64,000 nt of DNA from Arthrinium phaeospermum (GCA_006503535.1 QYRS01000002.1:4526001-4590000), one strand, 5' to 3'. Shown: positions 46,670 through 59,782, counted from the stretch's first letter. Translations and numbers: made by a program. Notes: generated by a model from the letters alone, not told the origin.

Positions 46670-47373
46670 GGCCAAGTATGTTGTAGCTTTGCAGAAGAGG
46701 CGTCCAAGAATACCTAGAATGTGTTTCCAGAATGATGACTTGACGAGATGTCAGTCTCGAGATGTGCATTGGCATACATACCTCTTTAGACAATCCGGGT
46801 GGCCATCTTAGAGAAGGGATTAGGTAGCGACGCAGTCGCGGTTTCCAATCATCCTACCTGCCATTGACCCGAAGACTGCCAAATTCCAACTAAATTGCAG
46901 CTAAACCCGCGATTGTGCATCAAGGCCGCGGGCGCCTTCCTCTAAATGGTGACTTGACGGGGCTGATATCTCTACAGTAGGTGGAATGGCTCAGGCACGT
47001 TCGTGTAACTGTCCAAGTCGAGCATATTGCACCTGCCCTAGAAATAGAGTTGTAAGCAGTTGCAGCGCCAAGAAAAGACCCCTTGACATTGCGGCGTATT
47101 ATGTGTCTCGTCACACTCTTGCTCCACGGCAATCTCATATGAGAAAAGCCAAACCGTATTCAAATCAATAATCATTTCAAGTATCAATATAATACCCCAT
47201 CTCCCTATAACCCGTGGTACGGAGGATCCTATCAGAAAAGAAGCAGTTGAATGAACACATGCGCTGCTTGTGAAAACCCAAGGGAAAACCTTCCAATTTG
47301 TGCTATTTGGTAAAAGCGGTTACTGCGCGAAAACTCCAAGTTGTTTCCAACTACATAATGTAGGCAGCAGCTT
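46670..47373. other. Intergenic, moderately AT-rich
   Basis: Promoter of the reductase gene and 3' region of the esterase gene. No coding signal was recognised. Confidence 0.5.
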
Positions 47374-48265
47374 TCAAAGCTTGGTCTTGGCCCAGGCCGC
47401 GGCCTCCGGGACGTACTTCTGGAAGTAGCCGGTGTGCACCTGCCCGTCGTTGCCGCTGGCGCAGGCGGGGTCGCCGGCGTCGCACCAGGACCGCAGCTTG
47501 CTGGAGAAGGCGTTGAGGGCCGAGAGGCCGGAGCCGGTACGAGGCCAGATCTATTGATATTGACGGTCAGTTATCGGATAACGAGACGAAAAGGTTTTGG
47601 TCCAGTGACGACAGGATTTGCTTAGATGAGCCGTGAGAGGGGTTGGACTTACTCCTCTGGCCGACGACGGGGCGGTGCCCGTGTTGTACGACTGGCTAGG
47701 CGTGTGTCGCACATCCCCGAAGAAGAGCGCCGCGGCGACTGCACGTCAAACTGAGTCAGTATTTCCATTTCATCATAACAGCAATCTGTCTCTCATTGGC
47801 GCACGTACTCTTGTTCCCCGGCGACGTCGACGGCGACAGCGCCCCCGTAGTCCCCTGCGTGCACCCCTGGAAGTTACCGCCGCCGCCTCCCAAGATGTCA
47901 CCGACGACGTGGCCGCCCTGGGAGTATCCCGTAAGCACCAACTTGGCGTTGGGGCAGCGCTGCGCGTACGCCGTGAGCTGCGAGATGCCGTTCTTGACCC
48001 CCGCGCCCGCCGAGGCGCAGTAGTTCTCGAACGTGGCCGGGTACTGGATGTCCTCGTATCCGCAGCCGCCCGACACCCCGGAGCAGATGGCGTCGGCGAG
48101 CGCGCCCTGCCGGCCCGGGTAGGGCTCCGTCGAGCCCCGCGCGATGAAGACGTGGACGGCCTGGCAGGCGGCCTGGCGGTCCTCGAGGATGGAGGAGGCG
48201 GGGGCGGGGGCGGCGACGGCCGCTTGGGCGAGGGCGGTCGCGGCGAGGAGGTTCTTGACCAGCAT
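47374..48265 (-). CDS. Secreted CE5 esterase (acetylxylan esterase / cutinase family), 239 aa, three exons
   Basis: Extracellular serine esterase acting on acetylated xylan or cutin-like esters. Exons are 48265-47809, 47738-47653 and 47550-47374; introns of 70 and 102 bases; 720 bases close in frame. A signal peptide covers about residues 1-19 (MLVKNLLAATALAQAAVAA), followed by a short propeptide ending LEDR. The alpha/beta-hydrolase core holds the nucleophile Ser115 in GYSQGG, Asp208 in the CDAGDPAC element and His220 in GQVHTGY, with the first beta strand VHVFIARGSTEP. Ten or so Cys are placed as in the family. GFGDVRHTP-type spacing and a missing C-terminal binding module favour acetylxylan esterase or a cutinase-like enzyme; the two cannot be separated by eye. 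A TATA-like element lies upstream. Confidence 0.9.
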
Positions 48266-49491
48266 GGTGGCTCTTGGAGAAGACTGTGCAGGGGTTGGAT
48301 GAGGTTCAATTTACTGCTCTGAAGTTGGAAGATGCTGGTTTCCTGGGCCTTGAGGGATGAGTAGCTGCTTTTTCTCCTAGGGCACGGAGATTTCCCATCT
48401 TATATACAAGTTGAGAGGCAGATAGATATCTACACAGATCATGCCCTCCGCCTCCGCCGTTTACTCCGACTCCCCCCTTCTCCTTTCCCAACCACGCACG
48501 GTCAGGCAGGTGACAGGCAAATGCACCACCCAAACATGACAAATATCCACCGAGCCCGACGACATGGTCACCGCAACGGTCCTAGTCCATAATAAACCCC
48601 GGATTAATACCCCAGATTCTGTCAAGCAGAAAAAGGCGGGGACGCCATAATGGACCTGATATAATGGGCAGAACAGAGTCATGATGCCGCCAGCACTGCC
48701 GAATCGCCCACCCCGGGACCCCGTCGCCCCGGGCCTGCTTTCCGTTTCTGGTCGTGCTGCCGGGGCCAGTCGCCTGCGGACCTGCGCCAAGCCGTGATGC
48801 CACCTGCCGTTCCCGGTGCGCGCGGCCGCGCGACCGGCGTCTTTCCGGCGCTTACGGCTCACGTGCGACAGTATCCAGCGAAAGAAAGGCGTATGCATGT
48901 GTGGCAGGCAGATGGAGGGATTGGCGGTGCGTCGGGGGAAAAGCATGTGCGTAAGCGTAGCATCGTTGAGACACTGCAGTATCACAGAACACGGAGAGAG
49001 AGACGCTTCTTCTTCTTGTTCTTGTTGCCAAGCAAATGCCACCCCGCTTCCCCACACACCTCGGCAGTTGCGTTCTGATAAGGATCGTCGCTTGGGGTGG
49101 GTTGGAGATGCTGCTTCGGAGCTTAGCATGTGTGAATGGATCTATTGCCCCGTACTGGTGGGAAACTTCCGAGTCATGCACGTCGCTGCGACGGTACTCA
49201 AAACCCCACGAATCAGAAGTGGTGGTACACATGTCACTTAGAATCAATACAGTCAACAGCAAATAGAACAAGTACGAGTTGGATCTGAAAATGTATTTGA
49301 ATTTGGATTTGAATTGGTGTCTAAAGAGGAAAGTAGTCTTTCTCATTAGGGTATCTCAAGTATCTCGACTCCTCTTTCTCTCTCTCCACACCGCCTACTA
49401 AGCAGTAGGTACTTATATAAAATAGTAGATTCGTTTGCCGTCTACATTTGAATATTATGAAATAGGTAGGTTGAACTTCCAATTCACTTCT
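48266..49491. other. Intergenic upstream of the esterase
   Basis: About 1.2 kb. The part nearest 48265 is the esterase promoter; the far end is the 3' region of the sugar permease gene. Long frames here are artefacts of GC-rich sequence with no family resemblance. Confidence 0.5.
48399..48406 (-). promoter_or_regulatory. TATATAAG, candidate TATA box of the esterase gene
   Basis: TATATAAG on the minus strand, about 135 to 141 bases before the esterase start codon, a usual distance for a strongly inducible secreted-enzyme gene. Confidence 0.5.
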
Positions 49492-50960
49492 TTACAGGCG
49501 GCGCTCGACGGCGACGGCCTCAGCCTTCTTCTCGTCCTCCGAAGTGTGGTCGGCGTGGCCGGTAGGGTGGGTGTGGACGACCTCCTTGACGCGGAAGATG
49601 TGGCGGCCGTGGCGGAGCCAGTGGACGGTGACGTAGCCGAGGACGTAGAGGAAGCCGAAGAGGGGCACGAGGTAGGAGATGCGGGTGCCGAACTGGTCGG
49701 CGATGGCGCCCTGGATGGGAGTGAAGACGGCACCACCCGAGACACCCATGACCAGGATACCGGCGGCGCGGGCAGTGTGGCGACCAAGGTTGGCGGTTCC
49801 GAGGGTGAAGATGGTGGGGTACATGGGGGCCTCGAAGAAGAAGATGGCGATCAGGACACCGACACCGCCCTTGCCGTGCGCGCTGGCGACGTAGGCGTTC
49901 ATGGCGATGGCGACGCAGGCGTAGACCATGAGCATGAAGTCGGCCTGGAAGACGGTGGCCAGGGCGGTGGCGGCGAAGCGACCGACGGTGAAGGTGATGA
50001 GAGCGTAGGACAGCATGTTGGAGCCCTCGGCATCGCTGAAGCCACCAGACTCGGAAGCGTAGTTGATGAAGAAAGAGGCGATGGTGACCTGGGCACCGAC
50101 GTAGCAGAACTGGGCAATGAAGGCGAAGATCATGTTGTACTGCTTGTACAGGGGACCGGCACCGACCTCGGGGGCGAACTCATCGATCGCCGGGTTGTCG
50201 GCGGTGGTCTGGGTGGCAAGAGCCTCCTTGCTGACCTCGGGCAGCTTGGCGAAGAAGAACAGGACACCAATGGCGGCACCGGCACAGGCAACGGCCAGGT
50301 AGACGAACTGGACGTTGGTCAGGCTGTTGGCGTTCTCGCCCGAGAAGAAGAACTTGGAGGCGATGAGCGGGCCGATGAACGAAGCCACACCGTTCCAGGA
50401 CTGGCAGAACTGCAGGCGGGCGCTGGCACTGGCCGGGTTACCGATGACGACGGCGTACGAGTTGGCCGACGTCTCGAGAGTGGCAAGACCACAGGCGATG
50501 ATGAAGGTGCAGGCGACGAAGCCACCGAAGGCGGCGGTGGGGTTGGCGGGGTTGGAGAAATGGGCGGTAGGCCAGAACATGATGGCACCGATGGAGTAGA
50601 GAGACAGGCCCATCAGGATGGTGGTCTTGTAGCCCCATCGCTTCATGACCTCCGCGGCGACGGGAGAGAACAGCAGGTAACCACCACCGAAGTAGACCAC
50701 CTGCAGCCCAGTCGACTCGAGCTTTGTAATACCCAACACCGTTTGGAAATGCTTGTTCAAGACCTGAAATCATGCTTTGTTAGTCATCGTAAGGCTAATA
50801 TCATGTCTGTCAAAGGGCGACTTACATCAAGAAGACCGTAACTGAATCCCCACAGGAAGAAGAGCGAGATGACGAGCGACAGCGGGTAGATCAGCGCCTT
50901 TCCCGTCAGGTACCCCCCAGTGACCTGGGCAGGCGCAGTAGTAAGACCTCCTCCAGCCAT
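49492..50960 (-). CDS. FucP-like sugar:proton symporter of the major facilitator superfamily, 468 aa, two exons
   Basis: Resembles the L-fucose permease / glucose-galactose transporter branch. Exons are 50960-50826 and 50763-49492 with a 62-base intron; 1407 bases close in frame. The first helix VISLFFLWGFSYGLLDVLNKHFQ carries the GFxxGLLDxLNKHFQ signature of FucP homologues; later landmarks are YFGGGYLLFSPVAAEVMKRWGYK and LATLETSANSYA, the latter also FucP-like. Twelve hydrophobic helices can be traced, ending with a charged cytosolic tail. It probably takes up a hexose or deoxyhexose. Coding composition is strongly GC-rich at third positions, suggesting high expression. Confidence 0.87.
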
Positions 50961-53204
50961 TGTGGATGAAGTGACAGTTGAAGATGTGGGTTCCTGGATG
51001 TCGGCCTTCTGAGATATGAATGGCTTCAGACACCGGTTGGCTGAGGATGGTTGGATGATTGTGATGATGATGAGAAGAGATGAAGTTGACGAGGATTCAT
51101 GGCGCCTTATATGGCCGTCTCGTGCCTCCTCCCAGAGCCCCGGAGACGGCTAGTGATGCCTTCACTGTCCTAACCCATGAAGAAACTTGGGGTATCGCGT
51201 TTCTCAACGCGCAGGAGTCTGGACCAACCCCAGACTCCATCATGGGGAAGGAAAGTGAGCCAAGGCTAGGCTGCCCCGTTCTCCACTGTCAAGCGTCGTC
51301 TGGAAGTCGCCGCCAGATGGCGCTTCAGATCTCGCTATACAGACAGGTCGTAGTTCAGCTGCATTGTCGTCATGATAGTGCGGGAACAAAGCTTGGCATG
51401 GGCTCTGGGCGTGCGCTTGGCGAGGCCAGTAGGGGGCAACTCACCGAGAAGACACCGAATCTACGGAGGCGGTCTAGTCCATGATGGTTTCAAGCGTGCA
51501 ACTTCATGCTTAAGCGTTCGACATTCTTGGATATGCTAGTCGGGTCATGGGAGACAAGTGTCACAGCTAAGGATTGGGTATGCGCACTGCTGGGCCGCTC
51601 TTGGGAGAAGACGAACTGGCTGACGGACGAACTATGCTGCAACGGGGAAGCCCCTAGAACCGCTATGGAAATTTTCTCGAAGGCGACGACTCGTGACCTG
51701 TGGTAAAGCAACCATGAGACTGGCTCCGCGAGGATGAGCATTGAACCGGACTGTTGGGTGCCTGGCTCTATGTAGTGTTCTGCGCCTGGGCGCTATCGAT
51801 TGCTAGCATGATGAACATTTTTCCCCCGGACCCAGGCCTCTGGAACGTCCGCTGGGCTGGTTGGTCTGGGCCACGAGAAACGGCGACCGACTATTATAGT
51901 TTGCCCAGCCCTTGGTGTTGGGGTTTATTCCTAAACAGTATCCACAGTCTGGCCGAGTCGGGTAACTGCTAGCCATCATGTTGTCCAATTGGGCAAGCGA
52001 CTAGGAAGCACGCCAGTCGACTTGGATACTGTACAGTAGACTGTCAGTCTCGGGATGGTGCGATGTCGAAGGCAAGTGCGGCTCCAATCCAATAGTAAGA
52101 TTGATCTTGCACTACTCCGTAGGTGGAAGAGAAAGAGAAAAAAAAAAAAAATAGAACGTGGGGGACTCGACTGTGAGCTGCGCCATCTCCTTATGCTAGT
52201 AGTTGGGACTCCTCCCGATGAGAAGGGCCGAGATGTCCCAGCTCCCCATGGGGGTGAGTTTGCAAACCCACTCCTCGTGGACCATGTTGCGAGTTCGGCG
52301 CCGAGATTCATCGAGCAGGATTTCTAGGTGCCAAGAAGCAGGATCCCCATACAATCCTGGGAGACTGGGGAATCCGTCCAGGGGAGAACATGATTCGCAT
52401 CGCATCAAAGACTTAGCAGGCTACCCATGACCTGCAGGTGTTTGCTTTAACGCGGGGACGAGACGTCGTGTTTTGGGCAACTCGTCTACAGATCATTCCG
52501 TGGTATATTACCATACTGCTCGCTACCGAGCCGCAGGGCAGCTGGACAGGAACGAAGTTGCTCCGTTATGCATTTGGTGCCGGGTCGCGGACTCTGGCTG
52601 AATGTAAGTCGTTAATATTGGTGCGTAGTACAATGCAACCTCATTTTTGACGTATCACGTGATGGTCCATCTGCTCGTTTCAATCCAGTCTGATGTAATT
52701 CCCCGTTGACGTTTGCTGACGACCATGAGACCTAGAAATCAGGCCACAGCAGCCGACCATCGACCAGGAAGAGGAGGGTGAGCAGGGGGGCAAATCGTGG
52801 GGATATGTTGGGGAGAGGCCACGGCGGAATGCGGAGGGAGACAGTGAGGGAAAGGAGAGGGCAAAGAGCATTTCGTGCGGGGAATAGATGGGGGCAATGG
52901 GACCACCGTAGTAGCAACAGTCTAATGAGGTAGCAGCAGACTAAGCAGGAGGGTCATCTAACAGGCAATCCACCCCAGACCGGATTTCCCAGAGGAAAGC
53001 TGAAAAGCAGCACTTGCTAAAGAAACCTGGAGGCCATTGAGCGAGATCCTGGGGAAACGCCAACATTCTCCCTCTCCATCTTTTTCCCCATGCCCACGAT
53101 TTGATTGAGAAGAGAAGGTAAGATTGAAGATCCGGCACAAGCCGCTCCAGCAAGCCCCCCGACCCGCCGCGCCCCATGGCTTCGCATGGTCTGGATTTGG
53201 CGTC
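50961..53204. other. Intergenic, 2.2 kb
   Basis: Divergent promoter region between the sugar permease (-) and the Zn2Cys6 regulator (+). Read on both strands, no protein family was recognised; the longest frames are interrupted and low-complexity. A run of A at about 52139-52151 is the only notable simple sequence. Confidence 0.5.
51105..51114. promoter_or_regulatory. CCTTATATGG: TATA-like and CArG-box-like element
   Basis: About 150 bases before the sugar permease start. On the minus strand it reads CCATATAAGG, which can serve as a TATA element and also fits the CC(A/T)6GG box bound by Mcm1/SRF-type MADS factors. Confidence 0.4.
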
Positions 53205-56073
53205 ATGACAGAAATTGCGCCTTCCACCTCGGGCTCCGATGGCCAGGCCGACGAACGCCTAGCCGCCTGTTTCAATTGCAAACGTTCCAAGTTGAAGTGC
53301 GTGCGACACGGTGGCAGCGCGACCTGCACCCGTTGTCGACAGCGAAGGATTGACTGCGCTGCTCCCGCTTACCATGTCGGAAGGCACAAGGGAGTCAAGA
53401 AGTACGTTTCTTTTTCCCCCCAAACCTTATCTGCCTTTCTCCTGTCTTCCCTTCGGTCGAGTTGCGTTTTGAGTGGAGCCCCCGACCATTCCCAGTCCGT
53501 CCTGTCATTGATCCATCGACTTCATGCCTTCAATACCTACAAGTCGTGATTGATGCATGATGATACGTCTGCTCTGCTGACCGAAACCATTTTCCTCTGT
53601 CCAGTAAGCATTCTGGCCTTGAAAAAGCAGTCTACCAGATCGAGCAGGCCTTGCGGAGGTCAAGCTCCGCCTCCGATCAGATCCAGAATGCTGAACAGGC
53701 CACAGAGCTGCGCTACTTACTAGACCGGAGCCGTGAGCTTCTCGGGAACCGTGCCCCTTCTGGACCATCCCATGCCAATAGTCAGCATCAGCAGGCTACT
53801 AGTAGTGAACAAGACCTTGGTCCGTCTCCTCATCAAAGTAGCACTTCTTCGCTCGAGACCCCTAGGTCTCATACCGACCAAGGTTCCTCTCGCAAGGTCG
53901 AGGACGACCAGCTCAACCTCGACGATGCCGAGAACCCATTGCAGCTTCTGGCGAGGACATCAGAGCTGCTTTCCTCCATAACCGCCCAACCACAAGGTTC
54001 GGGACCAAGCCGTTTCCCGTCCGGGACCAATGCCAACCGCGCCGCACCGAGCGACAATGATCTACAAAAGTTCTTCGGTCGCTTTCAGGCACGTCTGGAT
54101 GTTGGCGATGACCTGGATCCCATCGATCTTGGCCTCTTGACTCTGGCGGAGGCCGAGGCACTCTTCGCATAGTATGCCGTCTGTGTTCCGCTTACTATGG
54201 TCGAGGAAACGCTGACGTCTTGCAGTTTCTATGAAAAGTTGGCGCATACGAGATGGGGAATCGACCCTATCATACATACTGTCGGCTTTGTTCGAAGCCG
54301 TTCGGCATTCTTGTTCACGTCCATAGCCGCTGCTTCGGCGCTCTTCTCCCCATCATTGGAAGCATTATACAAGAGACTGTCCAATCATCGTCAGAAACTG
54401 GCCGGGCGGATCATGACCAATCGGTACAAATCCGTGGAGATCATCTTGGCATTCATGGTCAACATCCCCTGGATCTCGGCCGGCGAGCATTGGGCCGACG
54501 ACGAAACGTCCACGTATATTTCTATGGCTTTGACCGTAGCTCTTGACCTGTCGCTCAACAAGGTCATTCTTCCGGAGACACCCGATATTCGAATGTTGGA
54601 CTCAATTGCTTCCTCGGACTGCATATCGGCCAGAAGGGCCCTTACAATCGATGGATTTCCCGATGTCGACGCGGACTCGCTGACAGGAAGGAGACTGCTG
54701 AGAAGGCGGGAGCGCACCTGGTTGTCACTATATGTTCTCGAGCGAGGGTAATTCGTGCCGAATATGCGACTTGATTGATCATATGGCTAATGCAGTATAC
54801 AGTATTTGCCTTGCTCGAGGCCGGGATCCGATCCTTCCCATGTCGCCTCTTATCATGACATGCGACCAGTGGCACCTGTCCGACCTCGCCGATCGATGGG
54901 ACGGCTCTATCGTGTCTGTCGCGGTTTTACGACGAGATCTGGTAGGCAATCATTGTTCGGGGCAGACAACAGCGGATGTTGGTGCTGGTGTATTGGAATA
55001 CATTGTACTGACTTGAAGCCCGCAGACCAACTTGATCTCTCGTGTACGCAGCATATGCGACGCCCATGAAGGAAGCGATGAGGTCAGCTTCGATTCGGCC
55101 ATCGTAGAGAGGTAGGCAGGAAGACCAACCAGAGGATTACCGTTCAAGCACAACTAACTCGCTGCCAGGTTGAAAGCCGAGATTACTATTTTCTTTGACA
55201 GATGGTATCAAACATGGCCATTCCAGATTGGTGACCGAGAACGTAAGGATATCTTAACCTGCATGTGCGCTCACACACTGGTGGCAGCTCATTAACACTG
55301 GTTATAATATAGAGTTGGCCTTACCGCCTTATGTGGAAATACTGGCCTCGCATACGCGACTCTCCATGTACAGCAGCGTCATCAATCACGGCACCGCGCC
55401 TGCCGCTGCCCGCCAGTTCTTCCGGGCGGCCGGCCTCTCAGCGGCCCTGAACGTGCTGCGTGTGGCGGTCCAGGGCGAAGGTCAGCTCAAGACGATGCCT
55501 AACAACACGGCCATCATGATTTCGTTCGCGGCGTGCTTCGCGCTGCACATCAGTACTACGGCGGATGCCGGTCGCGACTCGACCCTGGCCCCAAGCATCC
55601 GCACGCTAATAGCCGAGACCACTGAGACACTCGAGCGTATTGGGTCGACGCCCGTGCAGCGGAAGGGGCTGTCGTGCCTCTTTGCGCGCCAGCTTCAGCA
55701 CATCCTGAAGCTCGCAGCGAGGTCATCCTCGGACCACTCTCGGCATCCCGAGATGGCAACATCGTCATCTACTGTGGCGACGGCGAGGGAGTCTGATGTA
55801 TTGCCCGCGAATATAAAGAACGACACGGGTGGCGGTGGTGTTTCGATGGCAAACAACAACGGCACGGCAGCCGGACCCGCCATGGATATGGCGGCAGCGG
55901 CGGCTGGTGGGGGGCCGAGTATGCCTCCGGATTATCTCATGTTCTCGACTATGTCGAACAACGAGCTGGACGAAGTGATTATCAACACCGATGTGGGTAT
56001 GGAAACTCTGTGGGATGACTTTCAGTTTCATAACTCGGATCTGGACTGGATGGACTGGAAAACATTTGCGTAG
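53205..56073 (+). CDS. Zn2Cys6 transcription factor with middle-homology domain, 781 aa, seven exons
   Basis: Nuclear pathway-specific regulator. Exons are 53205-53401, 53605-54171, 54226-54747, 54803-54941, 55026-55111, 55169-55242 and 55313-56073; all six introns are GT..AG (54 to 203 bases) and 2346 bases close in frame. The zinc cluster has Cys at residues 22, 25, 32, 41, 44 and 51 with the ACFNCKRSKLKC core, followed by a basic linker and a helix typical of Leu3-like factors (NKHSGLEKAVYQIEQALRR). The fungal middle-homology region spans about residues 255-530, including FTSIAAASALFSPSLE and DRWDGSIVSVAVLRRDL. The C terminus is acidic with aromatic residues (DFQFHNSDLDWMDWKTF), a plausible activation domain. 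It sits between the sugar permease and a Dal5-like transporter, either of which may be a target. Confidence 0.85.
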
Positions 56074-57490
56074 TTTTCCATCGAACGGCCTAGGCTGGGC
56101 CGGTAGGGAAGTTAATACTTCGACGTTCCAATGTCGTGTGATGCGAGGCGCAACACGGTATTTTGTGCATGCAGGAGGAACACGATGTCTCATAACAAGG
56201 TTCCGATTAATATGCAGTCTACACTAGGGATGCGGGTGGGCGTGTTTAGTGCTGCCCCTTAACTGGCCAGCGACAAGATTAGACTTTTAGGGCTGGTCCA
56301 GCTTTCGGGCTGTTGAGATGTTCTAGAACATCGAACAACCGCACAAGTATAGTTGTGAAGCTTTTCCTGAACCACGCTTGCCATTAAGAGATAAACACCA
56401 AAATCATTATGTATTGCCTATTGTTCTTCCAAGTCCACATTGATTGCTTGTGGTTGAAGATAGGATATCATCTTAACGACACAGGGTTCCAATATACTTG
56501 TCGCGAAGACGAAGTCTTTATACGAGATGCCCCGCCGCTCGCCTGCTGGCTGATCCTTTTTATGTTAGCCGCTGGAGATACGCAACGCCACAGTGCTAAA
56601 GAAGCATTCTAGACCAAAGCAACCGAACTGATAGTTTAATGTACTTTATGTATATACCCGGAGGCTGGATTCAAGACATGTACTCCTCCAGCACTTGAGG
56701 CAATGCATGCACCAATACGAGGTAGGGTGATACAGCCACGAATCTCTGCCAAAGCGAATCCGGAATCGTGCCCGCCAAAATATGGTAGATATTAGTCACC
56801 TCAATACCACCCAGTCGTTTGCCCACCTTAACAACAAGACCTTGAACCGACATGGTACTTTCGCCGTGATCTTCTCCAACTCACTGCTATCGTCGTCATG
56901 GTTGAGCTCTCGGATATTAATGAACGCCCGTCAGCTCCCTCATTACCCCAGACTTGCCTCCCACTAGCGGTCTACAGTAGGTGGCTAGCCCCTAGACCAG
57001 GGAGGAGCTTGACCCCCCCTGCCCCCGCAATTTCCCCAACCCAAGCTCTCCCCTTGCTGCATCTTGGCCCTGGTCCCCTAACGTGTTGCACCCAGATAGC
57101 CGGAAGGTCGGAAGATACCCCTGCATCGCCCTTCGCTCTGCTCTCATCTTGCCGCTTACCTGCTTAACACCTACCTGACTCTGACTAGTTTCAAGCCACC
57201 CCGCAACGCTGTTGGCTGCGAGAGGCTTGCTGCGTAATGAAAAGGGAAAGATTGCCCAGTATCGGCCCGTACGCTGGGGCGGTAGGTTAATATGTTGTGT
57301 ATTTAGGGCAGAGCTGAGCAGAAGGAACTCTTGTCGTGTTCAAGCTTTCTCTCGGCGCCCCAACCGCAAAAAACTATCTTGCCGTTTTTGGAGAAAGACA
57401 GCTCAGGAAGACTCAACACACATCATCGGCCTCCCATGGACTGACTGATTGACGCAACACAAGACGACAAACCACTAGGCCCCCCGCTAC
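56074..57490. other. Intergenic between regulator and transporter
   Basis: About 1.4 kb. It contains a perfect 16-base palindrome (listed separately) soon after the regulator stop. A 60-codon minus-strand frame at 56671-56853 looks faintly protein-like but matches nothing I recognise. The last 300 bases are the transporter promoter and leader. Confidence 0.45.
56317..56332. repeat. Perfect 16-base palindrome GATGTTCTAGAACATC
   Basis: Self-complementary over all 16 bases, about 245 bases after the regulator stop codon. It contains TTCTAGAA, two inverted heat-shock-element half units. It might be a protein-binding site or a hairpin in the 3' untranslated region. Confidence 0.6.
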
Positions 57491-59782
57491 ATGATGTCGC
57501 CCATAATCGGGAACGATGTCGACAAGTCCCACGTTGACGAGGTCGAGAAGCGCGATCTCAGCGCTGGCTCTGTCGACATGGATGACCACCACATGACGCG
57601 CAAGATCCTCTGGAAGCTCGACACGAGGTATGTTGTTCTTTCTTTCTTGGAAGCAGACGGCTACCGCCGCCATGGATTTGATTGAGACATGCTTTTACTT
57701 GGGATAGAAGCTGATCATACACCTCGCCGACCCGAACAACAGAATTTTGCCGGTACTTGCCGTCTTGTTCCTCTGCTCCTTCCTTGACCGAACCAATGTC
57801 GGAAATGCCAGACTGTGAGTTGTCAACTACCATGGATGCTATTATATTTGGCAGCACATGTTGCCCATGCCCATTGCGCGTCTTTGCTCACACATTGGCG
57901 TATAGGTACCGTCTCGAGGAGGACACTCACATGACAGATCACCAGTACGACCAAGGCCTGGCCGTCTATTATGCCACTTACATTGCCAGGTTCGTTTTGA
58001 CACCCTTAGACCCTGTGTATCTCGGTCGCGATACAGTGCACTAATGCGGTCGCCTGCGGGATATTAGCGAGATTCCCAGCAATTTGATTATGAAACGCGT
58101 GAGCCCGAAGAAATGGTTACCGTTCCTAACCTTCGCGTAAGTGTTCCCGCCCGCGCATAATCCATAGAAATCTAGGGCACAAGACATGGGCGACGATGTC
58201 TGGTATTCGAGTTTTGTTGGCTGATATTTTGGCAGATGGGGACTTGTGGCAATGTGTCTAGGCTTTGTGCAGAACTTTGCCGGTTTTGTTGCGGTCCGCG
58301 CTATCCTGGGGCTGACGGAGGGCGGGTTGCTGCCCGGCATGATTCTCTACCTATCTGGTATCTACAGGAGGGAAGAGCTCGCACTTCGTATCGGCCTGTT
58401 CTACACAGCAGCGTCCCTGTCCGGCGCATTTGGAGGTTGGTATCCATCTTCGGTATTATAAGCCATTTGACCAACAACTCACTGACCCCATGTTTAGGTC
58501 TTCTTGCACGCGGGCTCGCTGAAATCGGCACCCGAGGCGGCTTGAGCTCCTGGCGTTGGATCTTTGTCATTGAAGGGCTTCTTGTAAGACCGCTCTTTTC
58601 CTTATCCCGTGTCTTCCGCACATAAAATCGCCAGACTTGCTAAATCTGTTCTGCAGACTATCGTCGTCGCCATCGCAGTCTACTTCATCTTGCCCAATGG
58701 TCTCGGTGATGCCAAGTTTCTCACCCCCGAAGAGAGGGAGTTTGCCATGCGTCGCGTGCATGGCTCGGGTCGTGGCGACAGTCTTCACGAAAGGTGCTTT
58801 CCACATTCATCAAATTAGATATGGTAATCAGTAGGCTGACATAAACTTTCGCATCTAGGGAGGCTAATGAGAAGTTCTCGTGGTCGGAGGTTCGTCGTGG
58901 CATATTCAGCTTCTTGACATGGAGCACGGCTCTAGCATACTTCGGTATTCTCGCTGGGCTGTACTCTTTTGGACTCTTCGTAAGATATTCTGATCCTTAC
59001 CGAAGTGCGCTCAAATCCTCCTAACAGATGGTCAGCTACCAACTATTATCGCTGCGCTCGGATACACGTCCAACGAAGCTCAGCTCTGGTCCGTCATACC
59101 CTATGCGGCGGCTGCTGTTGTCACTGGTGAGTTCATATGAACCCCCAATCTACTGTCACCAGGCCAGCAAGTATCTGATATTCGGATTTAGTCATTGTCG
59201 CCTTCCTGTCTGACAGGTTGCGAGTGCGAGGCATCATCATGCTGTTCACACTTCCAATCGCCATCATTGGATATGCGGCCATTGCCAACACGACCAATGC
59301 GCGCGTCAAATACGGCATGACGTTCCTCATGGCCATTGGTCTCTACTCAAGCGTTCCACCGGTTCTCGGCTGGCTGTCGAACAACTCTGCGGGCCACTAC
59401 AAGCGAGCGACGACGAGCGCATTGCAGCTTGGTAAGTGCGAAGCTCTAGAAGACTTTTGTTAGACACATACTAACGCCGAATCGCAGCCATCGCTAATGC
59501 GGGCGGTTTCGTGACTGTGTTTGTCTATCCCAAAAGCCAAGGGCCACAGTACCACGAAGGCCACACCATTATCTTGGGACTGCTGGTCGCCGGGTGGTTC
59601 CTGTAAGTCATACCTTCTTCTTGCCGTTATGGATGGTGCAGTGGGCTAATATACACGCGTTCAGCATTCTCGCTAGTGTCCTCTACTGTTGGAAGGTCAA
59701 CAGGGACAAGGCGCGTGGCAAATATGACAAGTTCATCGGATCTGGCGACGACAGGGACCCAACATTCAAGCTGGTTATGTAG
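57491..59782 (+). CDS. Major facilitator transporter, anion:cation symporter (Dal5-like) family, 489 aa, twelve exons
   Basis: Second Dal5-type uptake carrier of the window. Exons are 57491-57627, 57743-57814, 57906-57989, 58068-58136, 58236-58435, 58498-58583, 58657-58793, 58859-58979, 59036-59126, 59192-59431, 59488-59602 and 59665-59782; all introns are GT..AG and the 1470 coding bases close in frame. Landmarks are LFLCSFLDRTNVGNARLYRL in place of the usual LDRxNxGNA, HQYDQGLAVYYATYIASEIP, SNLIMKR, and VAVRAILGLTEGGLLPGM. Helices 7-12 are complete. Compared with the carrier at 42993-45025 it shares the fold but little loop sequence, so this is an old paralogue rather than a recent duplicate. 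Two in-frame ATGs (57491 and 57494) are equally possible starts. It lies downstream of, and codirectional with, the Zn2Cys6 gene. Confidence 0.9.

Noticed and set aside
47633..48322. 229-codon plus-strand frame
   Set aside because: Antisense shadow of the CE5 esterase, which has a catalytic triad and a signal peptide on the minus strand.
49435..50841. 468-codon plus-strand frame rich in Gly, Glu and Asp
   Set aside because: It is the antisense shadow of the FucP-like permease, whose minus-strand reading has clear family motifs and a valid intron.
56671..56853. 60-codon minus-strand frame with a protein-like hydrophobic pattern
   Set aside because: Too short, no recognisable family and no upstream exon that joins convincingly.
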